Below, piece by piece: positions 1 to 10,484 of a stretch of DNA of 64,000 nt. Each line of letters starts with the position of its first letter. Position 1 is the first letter of the stretch. The stretch covers positions 2,046,001-2,110,000 of the forward strand of contig MJGA01000001.1 of assembly GCA_001910725.1 (NCBI GenBank). Direction: 5' to 3'. Below the pieces are notes generated by a model. The model made no database searches and was not told where the DNA came from. It worked only from the letters and a program-made list of their open reading frames with translations. Origin of the DNA: Phanerodontia chrysosporium. Its lineage: Eukaryota > Basidiomycota > Agaricomycetes > Polyporales > Phanerochaetaceae. The translations under genes were made by a program, and so were the position numbers.

Positions 1-537
1 CGGAGGTCCCAGAGGAACTTGTCGACGTCGGCGCGCGACATCGTGCGCCGTTCGGCGAGGTCCGCGCCCGCGCAGAACGCGCCGAGCGTCGAGGAGCGCA
101 CGATGAGCACGCGTGCGCTGGCGTCCCGGGGGGTTGCACCGTCAGTTGCTGCTGCGAGATTCACGGGAAGGGCGGCGGGCGTACTCTTTGTCGAACTGCA
201 GCTTGTCGAGGCAGTTGTGGAACTCCTGTGGCGGGGTGTGAGTGCCGGACGGTCTGGCGTGGTGCGCACGACTCACCGCTAGCAGCCTGCGTGAGATGGC
301 GTTCTTTGCCTTCGGCCTGTTCAGCGACAGGTAGTGCACGCCTGGCTTGGCCTCCTGCAGGTACGCTTCCGCGGGACCATCGGTCGCAGACGCAGTCTGG
401 ATATGCCTGCGTCCGACGTGGACGAGCCTTGCCCGAGAGCACTGTGCCACTGCGTGCACACGGGGAATCGCGGTTGCCTGGCGGACGACGAGGGAGAACA
501 TGGCGGCACGAAGAGGAATGCGGGGTAATGACAGCAC
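1..537 (-). CDS. Enoyl-CoA hydratase/isomerase, AUH-like, mitochondrial (partial, 3' end off the left edge)
   Basis: The N-terminal part of a crotonase-fold protein. Family members hydrate enoyl-CoAs; AUH-type proteins act as 3-methylglutaconyl-CoA hydratase in leucine breakdown in mitochondria. The first exon carries an Arg-rich, Ser/Ala-rich leader that looks like a mitochondrial presequence, then the family motif LNRPKAKNAI. Later sequence reads LGAFCAGADL and ERRTMS, the CoA-binding loop with the GAD oxyanion region. Translation may begin at 537 or, more likely, at the internal ATG at 501, which starts MFSLVVRQ, because a TATA-like tatata sits at 543-548. An intron lies about 285-237. Near 160-180 the frame between FDKEYA and ALPVNL does not join without a one-base shift. 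The gene runs off the window, so exact substrate is open. Confidence 0.8.
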
Positions 538-1021
538 CTCCCGCTATATACGCTCGGCCCGGCGCGAGTTGCTCATGGCCGGATCTCACCCGCACAACTT
601 CACCTTTCGTCACACTGCATGGCCGGCTGGAGCCAAGAAAACCGGCACACATAGTTCTCGAGGGAACGAACGTAGAATAGTCATTACATGTGTCGACCTG
701 AACTAGATGAAAAAGGTACATGACACAACACACGATGACCTACAATACTTGTACCTTATGCCCATATAGTAGTTACAAGATGAATCACACTAATACCTGA
801 CGAACCACGGGAGAATCAAAAATCCGCGTCTCGTCAACAGACAGATGTAATGCCAATGAGGGATGAGAGGAAAGGATGGGGCATCCAGAATGGGGTATGA
901 ACTTCCAAGATAGCTCGTGAGATGGGGTCATGACAAGAGGATCAAAGAGTTGAGTGACTGGACCAGGAGACTATGCAACAACGAACGCTGGGATGGTGCA
1001 GGTACTTGACGCATCAGCGAT
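538..1021. other. Intergenic stretch, 484 bp
   Basis: This is the promoter side of the AUH-like gene and the 3' side of the Ser-rich membrane protein gene, both on the minus strand. It is AT-richer than the flanks. I see no open frame with family character, no repeat and no RNA gene. Confidence 0.5.
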
Positions 1022-2264
1022 TTACTGAGCGTATCCGTCGTCAATACCGCCGTAGGCGTCGCCGACCTGTGTCGGGGGCCGGTGGGTCTGGGAGACTGGC
1101 GGTGCCCGTGCCCGAGGCACGTTCTGCGGGTCTGCAAAAGGATGAGAACCAGTAGGTGATGGCGCGGTGTTGTAGTTCGTGGCACCATAACCAGTATATT
1201 GGTACTGGCTACCTCCTGCGGCAGCAGCATACGCGGTGCCAGGGGGGTACTCGTGCTGGCGAGTCGCGCTATAATCTTGAGTAGCCTGACTAGAGCCATA
1301 ATGAACTGTGCGGTCGAGATACGCGTCGTGACGAGCAGGGGCCATAGCCGGTGCGCTGGCCAGGTTCCAGGAGCTATCGTTGTTGCTGCCGCTAGCGTGG
1401 ATGGCGCTGGGAGGCTCCTCGTACTTCTCAAAGTACTCTGCTTCCTCATCGTCACGCTTCCGTGCACGGCGCTGCATGATCTTCATAACGATGAAGATGA
1501 GGATCAGAGCACCAATGACGCCAATTATGCCGAAGACCGCCCCCACGGCGCCTTTAGTCTGGAGGAAGCTGCAGCACTCAAAATCAGCATCATGGCAGGC
1601 TCTTGTAACTGTGCGACGTACCCCTTTCCGGACGTTTCGGCAGCGCCAGTCGGGGCCGCAGCATCGGACGAAGCACCTGACGGTGCTGGAACAGAGAACT
1701 GGCCAGAGATGGGAGCGAAAGACGTGTGTTCGCCGCTGCCTCCCGTAACCACGGGTTGAGCGGCAGTGATCGTAGTAGGCTTAGCACCCGTGGCAACAGA
1801 CGACGCTGATCTGTGATAGACGAGAGTTAGGTGAGAAACAAGTATCTTTGACTGTGCACGCACGAAGAGGGCGCCGATGAAGACGCGCTGCTACTGGAAG
1901 CCGAGCTGCCAGCAGAACTACTGCCGCTGCTGGTTGCTGCAGATGAGCTGGAGGAGCTCTGGAGAGAGGACGAAGCGGTGGGAACACTGCTCGACGATGC
2001 AGCGGGGTGAGACGCCGCCGCAGATTCCGCTGCAGAGGATGGGGCGGGCGTCGAGGACGCGGACGCGGCGGGCGCGCTGGAGGCGGGGGTAGAGCTTGGA
2101 GGTGCCGCTGTTGGGGAAGATGTAGGGGTATCGGTAGGGGTTACATTCGGGAGAGCCAAGTCTGTGGAAGACTGGGCATTTACAGAGCCAAAGGAGTGTG
2201 ACAGTAGGACGACAAGAGTAAAGAGCGTGAGGATGCGCGCTGTGGACGCCTTGCAGCAACGCAT
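1022..2264 (-). CDS. Ser/Ala-rich single-pass membrane protein (Mid2/Wsc-like layout)
   Basis: Three exons. The ATG at 2264 begins a signal peptide (MRCCKAS, hydrophobic TLFTLVVLL, ending near VNA-Q). It is followed by about 130 residues dominated by Ser, Ala, Thr and Pro, expected to be O-mannosylated and extracellular. A transmembrane helix follows (VFGIIGVIGALILIFIV), then a basic stop-transfer (KIMQRRARKR). The cytoplasmic tail of about 130 residues is rich in Tyr, Gly and Pro. Introns at about 1810-1860 and 1563-1615 restore one frame; the second uses the acceptor that gives FLQTKGAVGAV before the helix. The plan matches fungal cell-wall stress sensors such as Mid2, but I see no WSC or other named domain, so the role is inferred from layout only. 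Alternative: an unrelated Ser/Thr-rich surface glycoprotein. Confidence 0.7.
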
Positions 2265-2540
2265 GGTGGGCGGTGGGTATAGGAGGGACGCGGGGACGAG
2301 GGCGTCGCGAACGGTGAGCAAGGGCCGAAAGACGGTGACGGGGAAGATAGAGGACAACAACCAGCGTCGGTCACGTTCTGGGGAAAGTCACACATCAACT
2401 CGCTCATCTTTCTCACCTGCCAAACTCAGGCTCTGCGCCGTCCTTCTTGATCGGCAGCCCGTCACGTTACTGATCCCGCCGCCGCTTGTCACGCTTTGCC
2501 AAGACAACATGCGCCACGCGCCACTGAATATTCGAACGAA

Positions 2541-4197
2541 CTAGGCTACCTCCCGCAGCTTCTTCCTCACAAACTTTCGTGACTTCTTCTCCAGCTCCTC
2601 GTCGCTGCTCAGACGAACACAAAACTGCTGGAACTTGTTGTCCTCGATGAGTCCCGAGATCTCTTCTGCTGTCAACTCCGTGTTCCACTGCTTGCGTAGT
2701 GCCTGCGCTAGGGAAACCTTTGCCTGAAAAAAATCAGCATCCTCGAGCGACAATAACAATCCAGAACCGTACATCCTTGATGTATTTGGGCCACTGCGCC
2801 GGCATTTCCACGTAACTCCATCGTAGCTTTCCGATGTAGTGATACTCTGCCGTATTCTGTTCCCTGCGTGAGTTAAGCAGCACAGAAAGGAAAGTGAAGA
2901 CACACATGCTCCCCGAGGCGTACGATCATATGGTACGCTGGATCCCCATCGTTTCGACCTGGTCCCAATGTTCCACGTACGTTTGTGCGGATTTCTCCCG
3001 GGTCATCCAAGTGATCATGAAGGTATCGGTAGGCGATTCAAGGAAGATCGGGTTGTTGACGAAGACGGTATTCTCGGCGATACACAGCTGAAATTCGCGC
3101 TTTTCCGTGCGCTCATCCAGCCTGTAATACCGTTAGGCAACCTCGTTAGGTCAATAAGAGTGCGGCATCCTCACTCCGTGCCGAGCTCTTGCACCTGAAT
3201 GTGGTTTAGAGCGAAAAAGGGCTAGTAGAAGACCATACTCACAATGTCTGGTTTCAGTCCTAGCAGCTCCTGGAGCTGTCGAAGGCTTTTCGGCCCGCAG
3301 CGTACTCTAGCCGCGTTAGGTATGTCCGAAATCTTGAACTGGAATGTGAGGTCGGGCTCTTCTCCAGGTGGTGGTGGCCCTGCATCGAAAGAGTAGTTCG
3401 CATATATGTCGCGAGGCCCTTCGACGGTCCTCTCGGATGCATTATCGTTGTTCGGAGGTTCCCCTCCGTCATCGTCGCTGGCGACTGTCTCCACACGAGC
3501 TGCCCGACTTGCATATCCGCGCGGGTCCTCACGTCCATTGAAGTCCATGGGACTTAGTGGTGGATCGCGATGCGCCCTCGACGAGCCCAGTGCACTACCC
3601 TGTCTGTTCGGGGTCCTCGGACTTGACGACTGTGCGGTCGTATAACGACTCCGAGGAGACGTAGATGCCATAGAGGTCTACACCTCACGTTATCGAATGC
3701 AAAACTGAACACTGAATAAACGCACGTTGTTCACTACACGCCCGGACAGGTCGTGATTGTATTTAATTGCATGCTTCAGCTTGCTTTGAAGCTCGTCGCG
3801 TTCAGCGTGCAAAGCGCGAATCTTCTGTTGTAGGTCGGTAGAAGGGCCATCTGTGGTCCGTTGAGCACGAGCTCGCGCCAGTCTCCTCTCAAGTTGCTCG
3901 ATGCGGACACGCTGCTGTTCGTTTTCGTTTTCGAGCTCCTCAATTCTGCGTGTCCAGCGTCCGACCTCCTCCTCAGCAGTGACCGCGGCAGCTTCGAGTC
4001 TTCGCTGCAGGGTCTCCACGCATTGTGGGAAATTTCTGAAAGGCGCAAAGATGTCACTGAGCTGTGTTCGGACGGAAGTGAGGCCCCTGAGTTCTGCACG
4101 ACACGTAGCACGGTACCTCGTCGCGGATCGCCTTGAACCCGAACGGGTCGTGCTGTTCCGCCGGCCGCGACGTACGGTCTGCGCGGGATGGGGCCAT
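2541..4197 (-). CDS. Coiled-coil protein with C-terminal globular part, not recognised
   Basis: I do not recognise this family. The ATG at 4197 gives MAPSRADRTSRP, then QHDPFGFKAIRDE; joining across introns gives LSDIFAPFRNFPQ. About 85 residues of coiled coil follow (heptads through EELENENEQQRVRIEQLERR). Next is a Ser/Pro/Asp-rich linker holding the MASTSPRSRY segment, then a conserved-looking region: FQFKISDIP, LQELLGLKPDI, EFQLCIAENTVF, MITWMTREKSAQ, YHYIGKLRWSYVEMP, and a basic tail KKSRKFVRKKLREVA. About six introns are needed; the donor used to join LSGR to TSMAS (gtagtg) is weak. A long coiled coil followed by a compact C-terminal domain recalls kinetochore or spindle adaptor proteins, but that is only shape. 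The upstream 338 bp runs straight into the mobile element. Confidence 0.55.
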
Positions 4198-4535
4198 GGC
4201 ACAGCGATGGCGTCCGGAGCAAGCAGAGGGTCGGAGGGTCGACGTTCGACGTCGAACAGGGACCGAACCAGCGATCAGCATCTCGCCCGCCACTGTTTGC
4301 CGAGAGAAGACTGTAATTGGACGGCTCGGTCTTGCGCTTGTGCCACAGCGAGCGGGGGCGTCCTGCGCGAGACGGCGTCCAGCGAGGAAAATAGCACTCC
4401 GTGCATGGTCCGCTGAATGGCTGAGAGGCGGGAGCAGCGTTCGCTGCGGTCATTCGCAGAGCTTGGGCCTTGCCGCGGAGGCTCTCGGTGACGCGATCAG
4501 ATATCTGCCCCGCACGCGGGTAAACACCGAGGCCT
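4198..4535. other. Residual upstream region of the coiled-coil gene
   Basis: The 338 bp between the coiled-coil gene start and the left target-site duplication. Without the mobile element it would be continuous with the 91 bp upstream of the ACMSD-like gene, giving a short divergent promoter. An in-frame ATG at 4293 could extend the coiled-coil protein. No TATA box or repeat stands out. Confidence 0.4.
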
Positions 4536-4544
4536 ATCATCCGC
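4536..4544. repeat. Left target-site duplication, 9 bp
   Basis: ATCATCCGC directly precedes the left inverted repeat. The same nine bases directly follow the right inverted repeat at 10613-10621. A perfect 9-bp direct repeat at both outer borders is the footprint expected from insertion of a cut-and-paste DNA transposon. Confidence 0.85.
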
Positions 4545-4673
4545 TAGTCTCGCCAGCCAGACCTTCCGGAGCTGATCTCCGATCCGGATGCGGAATACCT
4601 GACGGTGCATCCGAGCTCCAGAAGGTCTGGTGGCTTTACCCCCGTGACTCCTACATCGAGTCACAAGTGTGAC
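4545..4673 (+). repeat. Left terminal inverted repeat
   Basis: Pairs with 10485-10612 in inverted orientation. The outermost 8 bases are identical (TAGTCTCG). The middle is diverged, with scattered matches such as CCAGCC. The inner block 4605-4673 is strongly conserved: from GTCTGGTGGC (4625) to GTGAC (4673) about 44 of 48 aligned bases agree with one gap. It includes a GTGACTC/GAGTCAC hairpin at 4644-4664. Confidence 0.85.
4644..4664. promoter_or_regulatory. Palindromic site in the left TIR
   Basis: GTGACTC, a 7-base spacer, then GAGTCAC: a perfect 7-bp-arm inverted repeat. The same site with the same spacer (read on the other strand) lies at 10494-10514 in the right TIR. As the best conserved part of both ends, it is a candidate binding site for the element's own protein. 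The TGACTC core also resembles a Gcn4/AP-1 half site. Function is inferred. Confidence 0.5.
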
Positions 4674-4742
4674 AAAATTGCGTGATCAGTCTGCGTGCTC
4701 CTGCCCGTTTTGCTCGCACAGACGCCACCACGCAGACACCAC

Positions 4743-7580
4743 ATGGACGAATTTGGCATGGACGAAGAATGGTTCGGCTCGGACGAGGAAGAAGAACCCA
4801 TGGACGAGGGCTACGATAGCGACCGTCTTTCGGACATCTCCGACTGGGACGAAGATCCTGCTGCCCCTTCAGCTCCGCAGGACCCCATACAATTGAAGAA
4901 TACGCGGCGATTGTGGGCCAAGCTAAGGGGAGGCCCAACAGACTACCGCGCGAAGGTGCGCAAGGTCCTGTACATGATGGACGTCGAAGGAATAAATCTG
5001 CCCATGTTCCTTCACCTTGTGTGCTGGGGAGATGACGGCTGCATCAAAGACGAGAAAATTCGGTATGAACGGACCGCTCTCATGGTGAGCGAAGAGCTTC
5101 CCGGCATCTTATCTGCCATGCGCGAGCCTCCGCGCTCGAGCGAATCACGATCTCACGCACGGCGACCTGCGGGAGCAGCCAAGGCGCTCAACGACTTTGC
5201 CGTCGACACTGTCAGCAACCTCCTGGACGACGAGCTCGAGCAGAGCACCCGCCTCTTCCGCTCCCCCGCAGACGGTCTCTCTGAGGCCGAACTCAATGGC
5301 TTCTCCATACGCGACACGGCGAAGCAGCTCGCAGAGCCGTCAGGAGCGCCCACTCTCGTGCGCATCCTTCGAGCAGCCATGGACAGGCAGCGTAGACCGC
5401 GCAAGAGGAGGCGGCCTGGTGAGGAGCGGAAGACACGGAAGGACTTCGACGCGGTATGTTCGCAGTACTTTCATGTTGTTAGCCTCGTCTTATGCGCCTG
5501 ATCAGATTGTAGTTATGCTTGTTAATACCTTGCAATACACACGTTCCCACAATGCAAATGCGTGGACGAAGCCTCTCACTCTTTATCTCAAGTACAAGGG
5601 AGCGTCTGCAAAGGCTCTCGATTTCATGCACACGCTGGGGATTACCATGTCCCATAGCTGGTCAGTCCGTGCCTTCAGGAAGATATCTGCGCGGGCCCTC
5701 GAGCAGTTGCGCGAGATGGTTCGTGTACATCCCTGGCGCATCGGCCATGACAATCTCAACCTGCCCTTCGTCGCCTATTCCCAGAGGCTCAACAATCAGT
5801 CTCATTTCGATTCCGGCACCGTTGGGTCGATATTCATAAAACCGTCTGCACCGAGAGAGCCTCCGCTTTCTGCTATGGAGCTTCGGGAGGCTCAACGCGA
5901 AGGCCGCAAGCAACCGCTCACGGCCGTCGACCTTGCACGGCTGGACAGAGATGCGGCGCCCCGGCTACATGAGTGGAAGGTCTACTATGCCTTGCGCTAC
6001 CTGCTCGACAGCCCGGAGTTTGGACTAGACACGTACACACACCGGAAGGACCCCATTCTGCAGGCCCCGCCGTCACTCCGTCAACTACCACATGGTGCTG
6101 AACATGTCACCAAGCAATGGGTGCTCGAGACGTTGCATCTCGATGAGTCGACATACGAGGGCACGGATTCAATAATAAATTCGTATCTGCACATGCTCGA
6201 TCTTGACTCGGACGAAGATCTGCGGGCTACAAGCCTGGACCAGGTGCTCGTATGGATTGGCGACCAACTAACGGTTGAGCGCATGCGTGGACTCGCCAAC
6301 TATCGATGCGAGGACCGCAACAGCTTCGAGCGACTTGACTGGATTTTGACGTCTTTCGGCTGGTTTCACCTGCTCATGACGTACGCGAATTCACTACACA
6401 AGCAATACTTTGGCACCACCTCCGGCCGTGGCCTCCGGCACGCGTTTGCGCTTTTACATCGTCGCGGACTCCAGTCAGCGCAGATCAAAGGCACCTTCTA
6501 CCACCACCTTCATGAAGGCATCGAACATGTCGCAGAAGCACGACTATTGACCGCCTGGCATGCACTTACGGGCGCCGTAAAGCTATCAGACTTGTGCGAC
6601 AAGACTCCTGCGGACCTGAAAGCGCTTGCCGAGGAGCTTGTATTGCGCTACGCGTCAAACGATGCCTTAGAAGACCACGATATGCTCCCTGATAACCAGC
6701 AAGACGGTTTACTACGTCAATCTATTATGTGGAACCGCGACATCCTGCCGTATCTCATGCTTAATGACGCTATCAAGCGCGGCGACGTGGGCATGATGGA
6801 GGGGCTACTTCCTCACATGTTCTTTCGCTTCTCTGGCTCCGGCAACAACAAGTATGCAGGAGAGATATTAGAACTTCTCCAAGGACTTCACCGTGAGTGG
6901 TCCCCATCTGTTAGGTATGTCAATTCATGGTTTATTGCGTGCATATACTTCCAAGTCACTTATTAATATTTTAAACAAGCGATTATGTCCGTCAGCACTG
7001 CTGGCTAGTTAACATGAAGGGTGGCGCCAGGGACTTCACCCCGTACGATCTCGCTATTGAGCATACAGTCAAAGACGTAAAAGTAACACTTCGACCGGGA
7101 GGGCCGTATGGCTCTTGGGAAGTTATGCAGCAGCGCAGCCCTGCTATCCCGACGCTTCGCACGCTGGGTGTACACATTGAAGCCGAATTTCCAACTGTCT
7201 CTCGTGGAGTCAAGCATAGCGCACCATCGAAGGATCAGGACGTCAAGCTGTTGCAACAACACTATGCATTATCGGGTATCTACGCAAACAAACAGCGCAT
7301 ACTCGAGTCAGACGACAACACTACTGATTATTTGATGAAAGGCTTCGATGACGGGGCCCGAAAAGTCCTTCCTGGGTGGGTTGAGAGGCGAAACGCATAC
7401 ATGCATGCATCACGACAGACCTGGAGTGACTACGCGAACGCATCGGCGGCAGGGGACTCGGAGCCGCAGTCAGAGCTTAGTGAAGTGGCGCCCGGATGTC
7501 GGAACAAGGGGATAGCGGTGGCAGCGGTGGAGGTGTCAACGGAGCCATGGCGGGATCTACATAGTTGTGAAGATCAGTAG
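4743..7580 (+). CDS. DUF6589-type protein, probable mobilisation protein of the element
   Basis: Exons 4743-5453, 5506-6914 and 6980-7580 join cleanly to 906 residues. The start MDEFGMDEEWFGS opens an acidic N-terminal region of about 50 residues; a basic RQRRPRKRRRPGEERK patch follows near residue 220. The remainder matches the Agaricomycete family I know as DUF6589, with landmarks HDNLN (D319), WIGDQLTVER (D490), ILTSFGWFHL, ELLQGLHREW and DLAIEHTVKD (E734). These three acidic residues sit in the most family-typical stretches and could form a D-D-E triad of an RNase-H-like transposase; that is inference. The last 100 bp overlap the helicase gene tail to tail. No function has been shown for this family that I know of; the position inside TIRs argues for a role in movement. 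Confidence 0.75.
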
Positions 7581-10389
7581 CAGCAACAATCGAAGTGGCA
7601 TGTGAATGACGGGGTGCAAGCGGTGAACGCGGACTCTGCGGAGCGACACCAGGGCCGGATAATCGAGTGTTCGATCGTGCAGTTGGCGGTAGGGGACACA
7701 GACCGCTAGCGATAGTGCCATGGTCCTTGTTGTATGGCCCCGCGTATGGTGGTGGTGTGCAGCGTGTCGGCATGAGGCAAGCAGCCTGTATGTTGTGAAG
7801 TGGACGTGCTCGTGTGGAGGTGCGCACCACAGGTTCCGGGACTGGCGGGAATAGACGTGGATCACTCCTGAACGAGGTTGCGGGTACTCCAGGCCCTACG
7901 AGAGCCTGCCAGGGTCGCATGAGAGTGTCTAAGATATAAATGAGCTCGAGTAAACGTCTAGACTAAGCATATTGCACTCACCTTCGGGACTGGCAGCGGC
8001 AACACGTCGAGGGCATTCTCGACCATGCGCATATGACGGCTGCCTCGGTAGTCCATCTGTACAGCATCTGGGGGCACGGCAGCTGGGAGCCTCCGCTTCT
8101 CTATGGCCCCCTTTGCCTTCTTCTCGCGAACTGCCTGCCGCTGTGCCTCGGCCGCCTTCTTCCTCTCCTCGGTGACCTGCCGCTTGGCAATGCGCCGTGC
8201 CTCCAGCTCGCGTCTTCTGTCCTCTGCCTGACGCCGCTTCTCCTCCACTGCCTCCTCTCTGGCTCGCTTCTGAGCCTCGACAGCGTCCTTGCGGCGTTGT
8301 TCGTGCGCAGTATCGAGAGCTGTGACAAGCTCGATGACCTCGCCACCATGTTCGTCCAAGAAGATCCAGGGTGGCTTGAGAACTCTGCGTAAGCCCTCGA
8401 TTGACTTGCAGCCTCGGCGATGGCTTGCAATCGTTTGTACGGCACGGTCAGGGAGCAGGTTCATTGCTGAGAGGGAGCTAAAGGGGTACAGACGTCGTCG
8501 AGCGGTTACCCGCCACTTGCGGAGGCCCTCCTGCACATCTTTGAGGTGCTGATTGGTTCGCCTTTTAGGGGACAGAGGAGGGAGGCTAGGGTTGGTGTTC
8601 TCGACATCAGAGTGGTTGGAATGAGAGTCAGAAGGGCTGTCTTGTGCGTCCGGCTCGGCGTCACTCGAGGCAGCGTCACTGGTGTCACTGGAAGTTGCTG
8701 ACTCGATATCGGATGGAAAATCGACAGAGCTCGGGGAGGTGCTCTGTTGTGGCATTGCTGCTTGCTGGGCAGCCTGTGAGCAATTGTCGCAGCACTCGTG
8801 GGGTCGGAGAGCTGGAGGTCGAAGTCAGAAGGTGATCCCATATGAAACCAGAGTCTTACCGTGTGAACGAGGTGGATTATTGAAATGGGCGTCCAGAACC
8901 ACGCGTCTGCACCCATTTGTCTCGAGCCACTCCCTTACACTTTCATCGACCATCTTCTTGAAATCTTGGCCGTCTTCAGGCTCTGCTGGCGTGGCCTGTT
9001 TGTCTGCTCCCCTCTTCCTCTTTCCAGGCTTCCTAGCAGCGCCCTTCTGGGTGACCGAGATCTCAACCAACATCACCGCACGGGCGCGCTTTCTCTGGGA
9101 GCGTCCAGCCCGTCCGGCTCGCTGAACCCAAACGGTGAGTGAACTAGCCACTCCAAACTGAACAACGAGCTCTATGTCTGAGACATCCATTCCCTAGTAC
9201 ACCAATGGTAAGCAAAACGCACTCCAGCTACCGGGAATCACTCACCAATGCCGCCGCCTCAGTCGCGACAAGTATTCGGACTCTGCCTCTGGCAAACTCG
9301 TCCCAAACCTCGTGCTTCGAGCGTGGAGACCGAAGGGCATGGAATATACCAATGTGAGTCGCAAGAGCCGGCCCAACGAGCGTACGCAGCCGGCGAGCCA
9401 CCGCATGTGTATCGGCACGTTTATTGACAAATATTATTGCTCGCGGCAGGTCTTCTCTCGTAGCATGGCCTGCCTTCTGCGTCGCCGCGTCCACAACAAA
9501 GTCAATCGCAGCCCAGTCCTCTGCCGACTTCATATACCGCACTTCTTGGTAGAGATTTTGACGGTCGTTCCCCAGATTGAGGCAGAAGGACTTTTCCGTG
9601 CGGATTCGAAGCTTCCTCTTGACTTCGCTAAGTGCGGACGGTGTTAATGTTGCAGATGCGGCCAATACTGGGATTCCAAGCTCAGCAAATACATGTAGGT
9701 TTTCGAGTCTGCTGTACTCGGGTCGGAACTCCCCACCCCACTCGCAGATCATGTGCGCCTCGTCGACAACGAGAAGCCCGACCCTTTGTACAAATCTTGG
9801 GGTTGTAAGGAGTCTACGCAGCCTCTTGTTGTGTGCGAGCATCTCGGGCGAAGTCAAGATCACTTGGACCTTGAAGTCCTCGATTTCCTGTCAGAGCATT
9901 GAGTCCTGTACAATGTGTGCTACTGAGTGAATGACGCACCTTGTGAAGCGCATCATTGTACGTCTCGCTGTTGACCGCACGAGCGCTGAGCCCCATTGCC
10001 GTGAAACGCGCAACCTGTCATTCATTAAGCTGAGTTCCGCACACAATTTCTGGCACTCTTACTTGGTCCCTCTCGAGGGCATTCAAGGGAGAGACGATGA
10101 TCACAATTTTATTTGTAATGAACGCCGGCATCACAAAAGGAAGTGTTTTTCCAAACCCTGTCCCTGCAATAACTACCCCGTCGAGCCCCAGGAGCAACGC
10201 CTCCGCCACATCTAGCTGCCAAACATACGGCAGCTTCTCTTGGCACCTGCTCTTGAACTCGGCGGTCAGTTGCGCTCGCACAACCTTAGAGTTATAGTTG
10301 CGCTCTTCCCGGGCGTTTTCTCGGGCCGCCTCGAGCTTCGCATAGAATTCCGGGTGAGTCGTTGGACTAGGCGGCGGCGGGGTTGCCAT
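7477..10389 (-). CDS. RecQ-like DEAH-box DNA helicase carried by the mobile element
   Basis: Six exons (10389-10063, 10014-9940, 9887-9246, 9193-8860, 8811-7982, 7905-7477) give 878 residues in one frame. An ATP-dependent SF2 helicase: Walker A GTGFGKT (about 76-82), box VVDEAHMICEW (DEAH about 176-179), SATLT, IIFVNKRAD, ILVATEAAALGMDV and QRAGRAGR. A Zn-binding-type CCDNC follows, with the GCRR region before it supplying other possible ligands. The C-terminal half has an Asp/Ser-rich linker, an LKDVQEGLRKWRVT...LLPD segment typical of fungal RecQ-like proteins, a long charged helix (KRAREEAVEEKRRQ), and a Pro-rich tail. The DEAH box and the expanded C-terminus set it apart from cellular RecQ (Sgs1/BLM), so I read it as a transposon-borne paralogue. 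Confidence 0.85.
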
Positions 10390-10484
10390 AGAAGGTCGCC
10401 AGAGAGCTATAGATGGAAGAACTGGGATGCGCAGGTGGACGAGCGTGGAATGATGGTGCAGAACGCGCAAAAAGAAGTCGCATC

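Noticed and set aside
1022..2264. Simple-sequence repeat tract
   Set aside because: The Ser/Ala codon repetition (tct, gct, tcc mixtures) is explained by a signal-peptide-led, Ser-rich membrane protein that continues in frame into a membrane helix and tail.
8860..9193. The helicase C-terminal part as a separate gene starting MPQQSTSPSS at 8755
   Set aside because: The intron 8812-8859 joins FNNPPRSHA to LRPHECCDNCSQAAQQAAMPQQ in frame, giving the expected cysteine cluster, so 7477-10389 is one gene.
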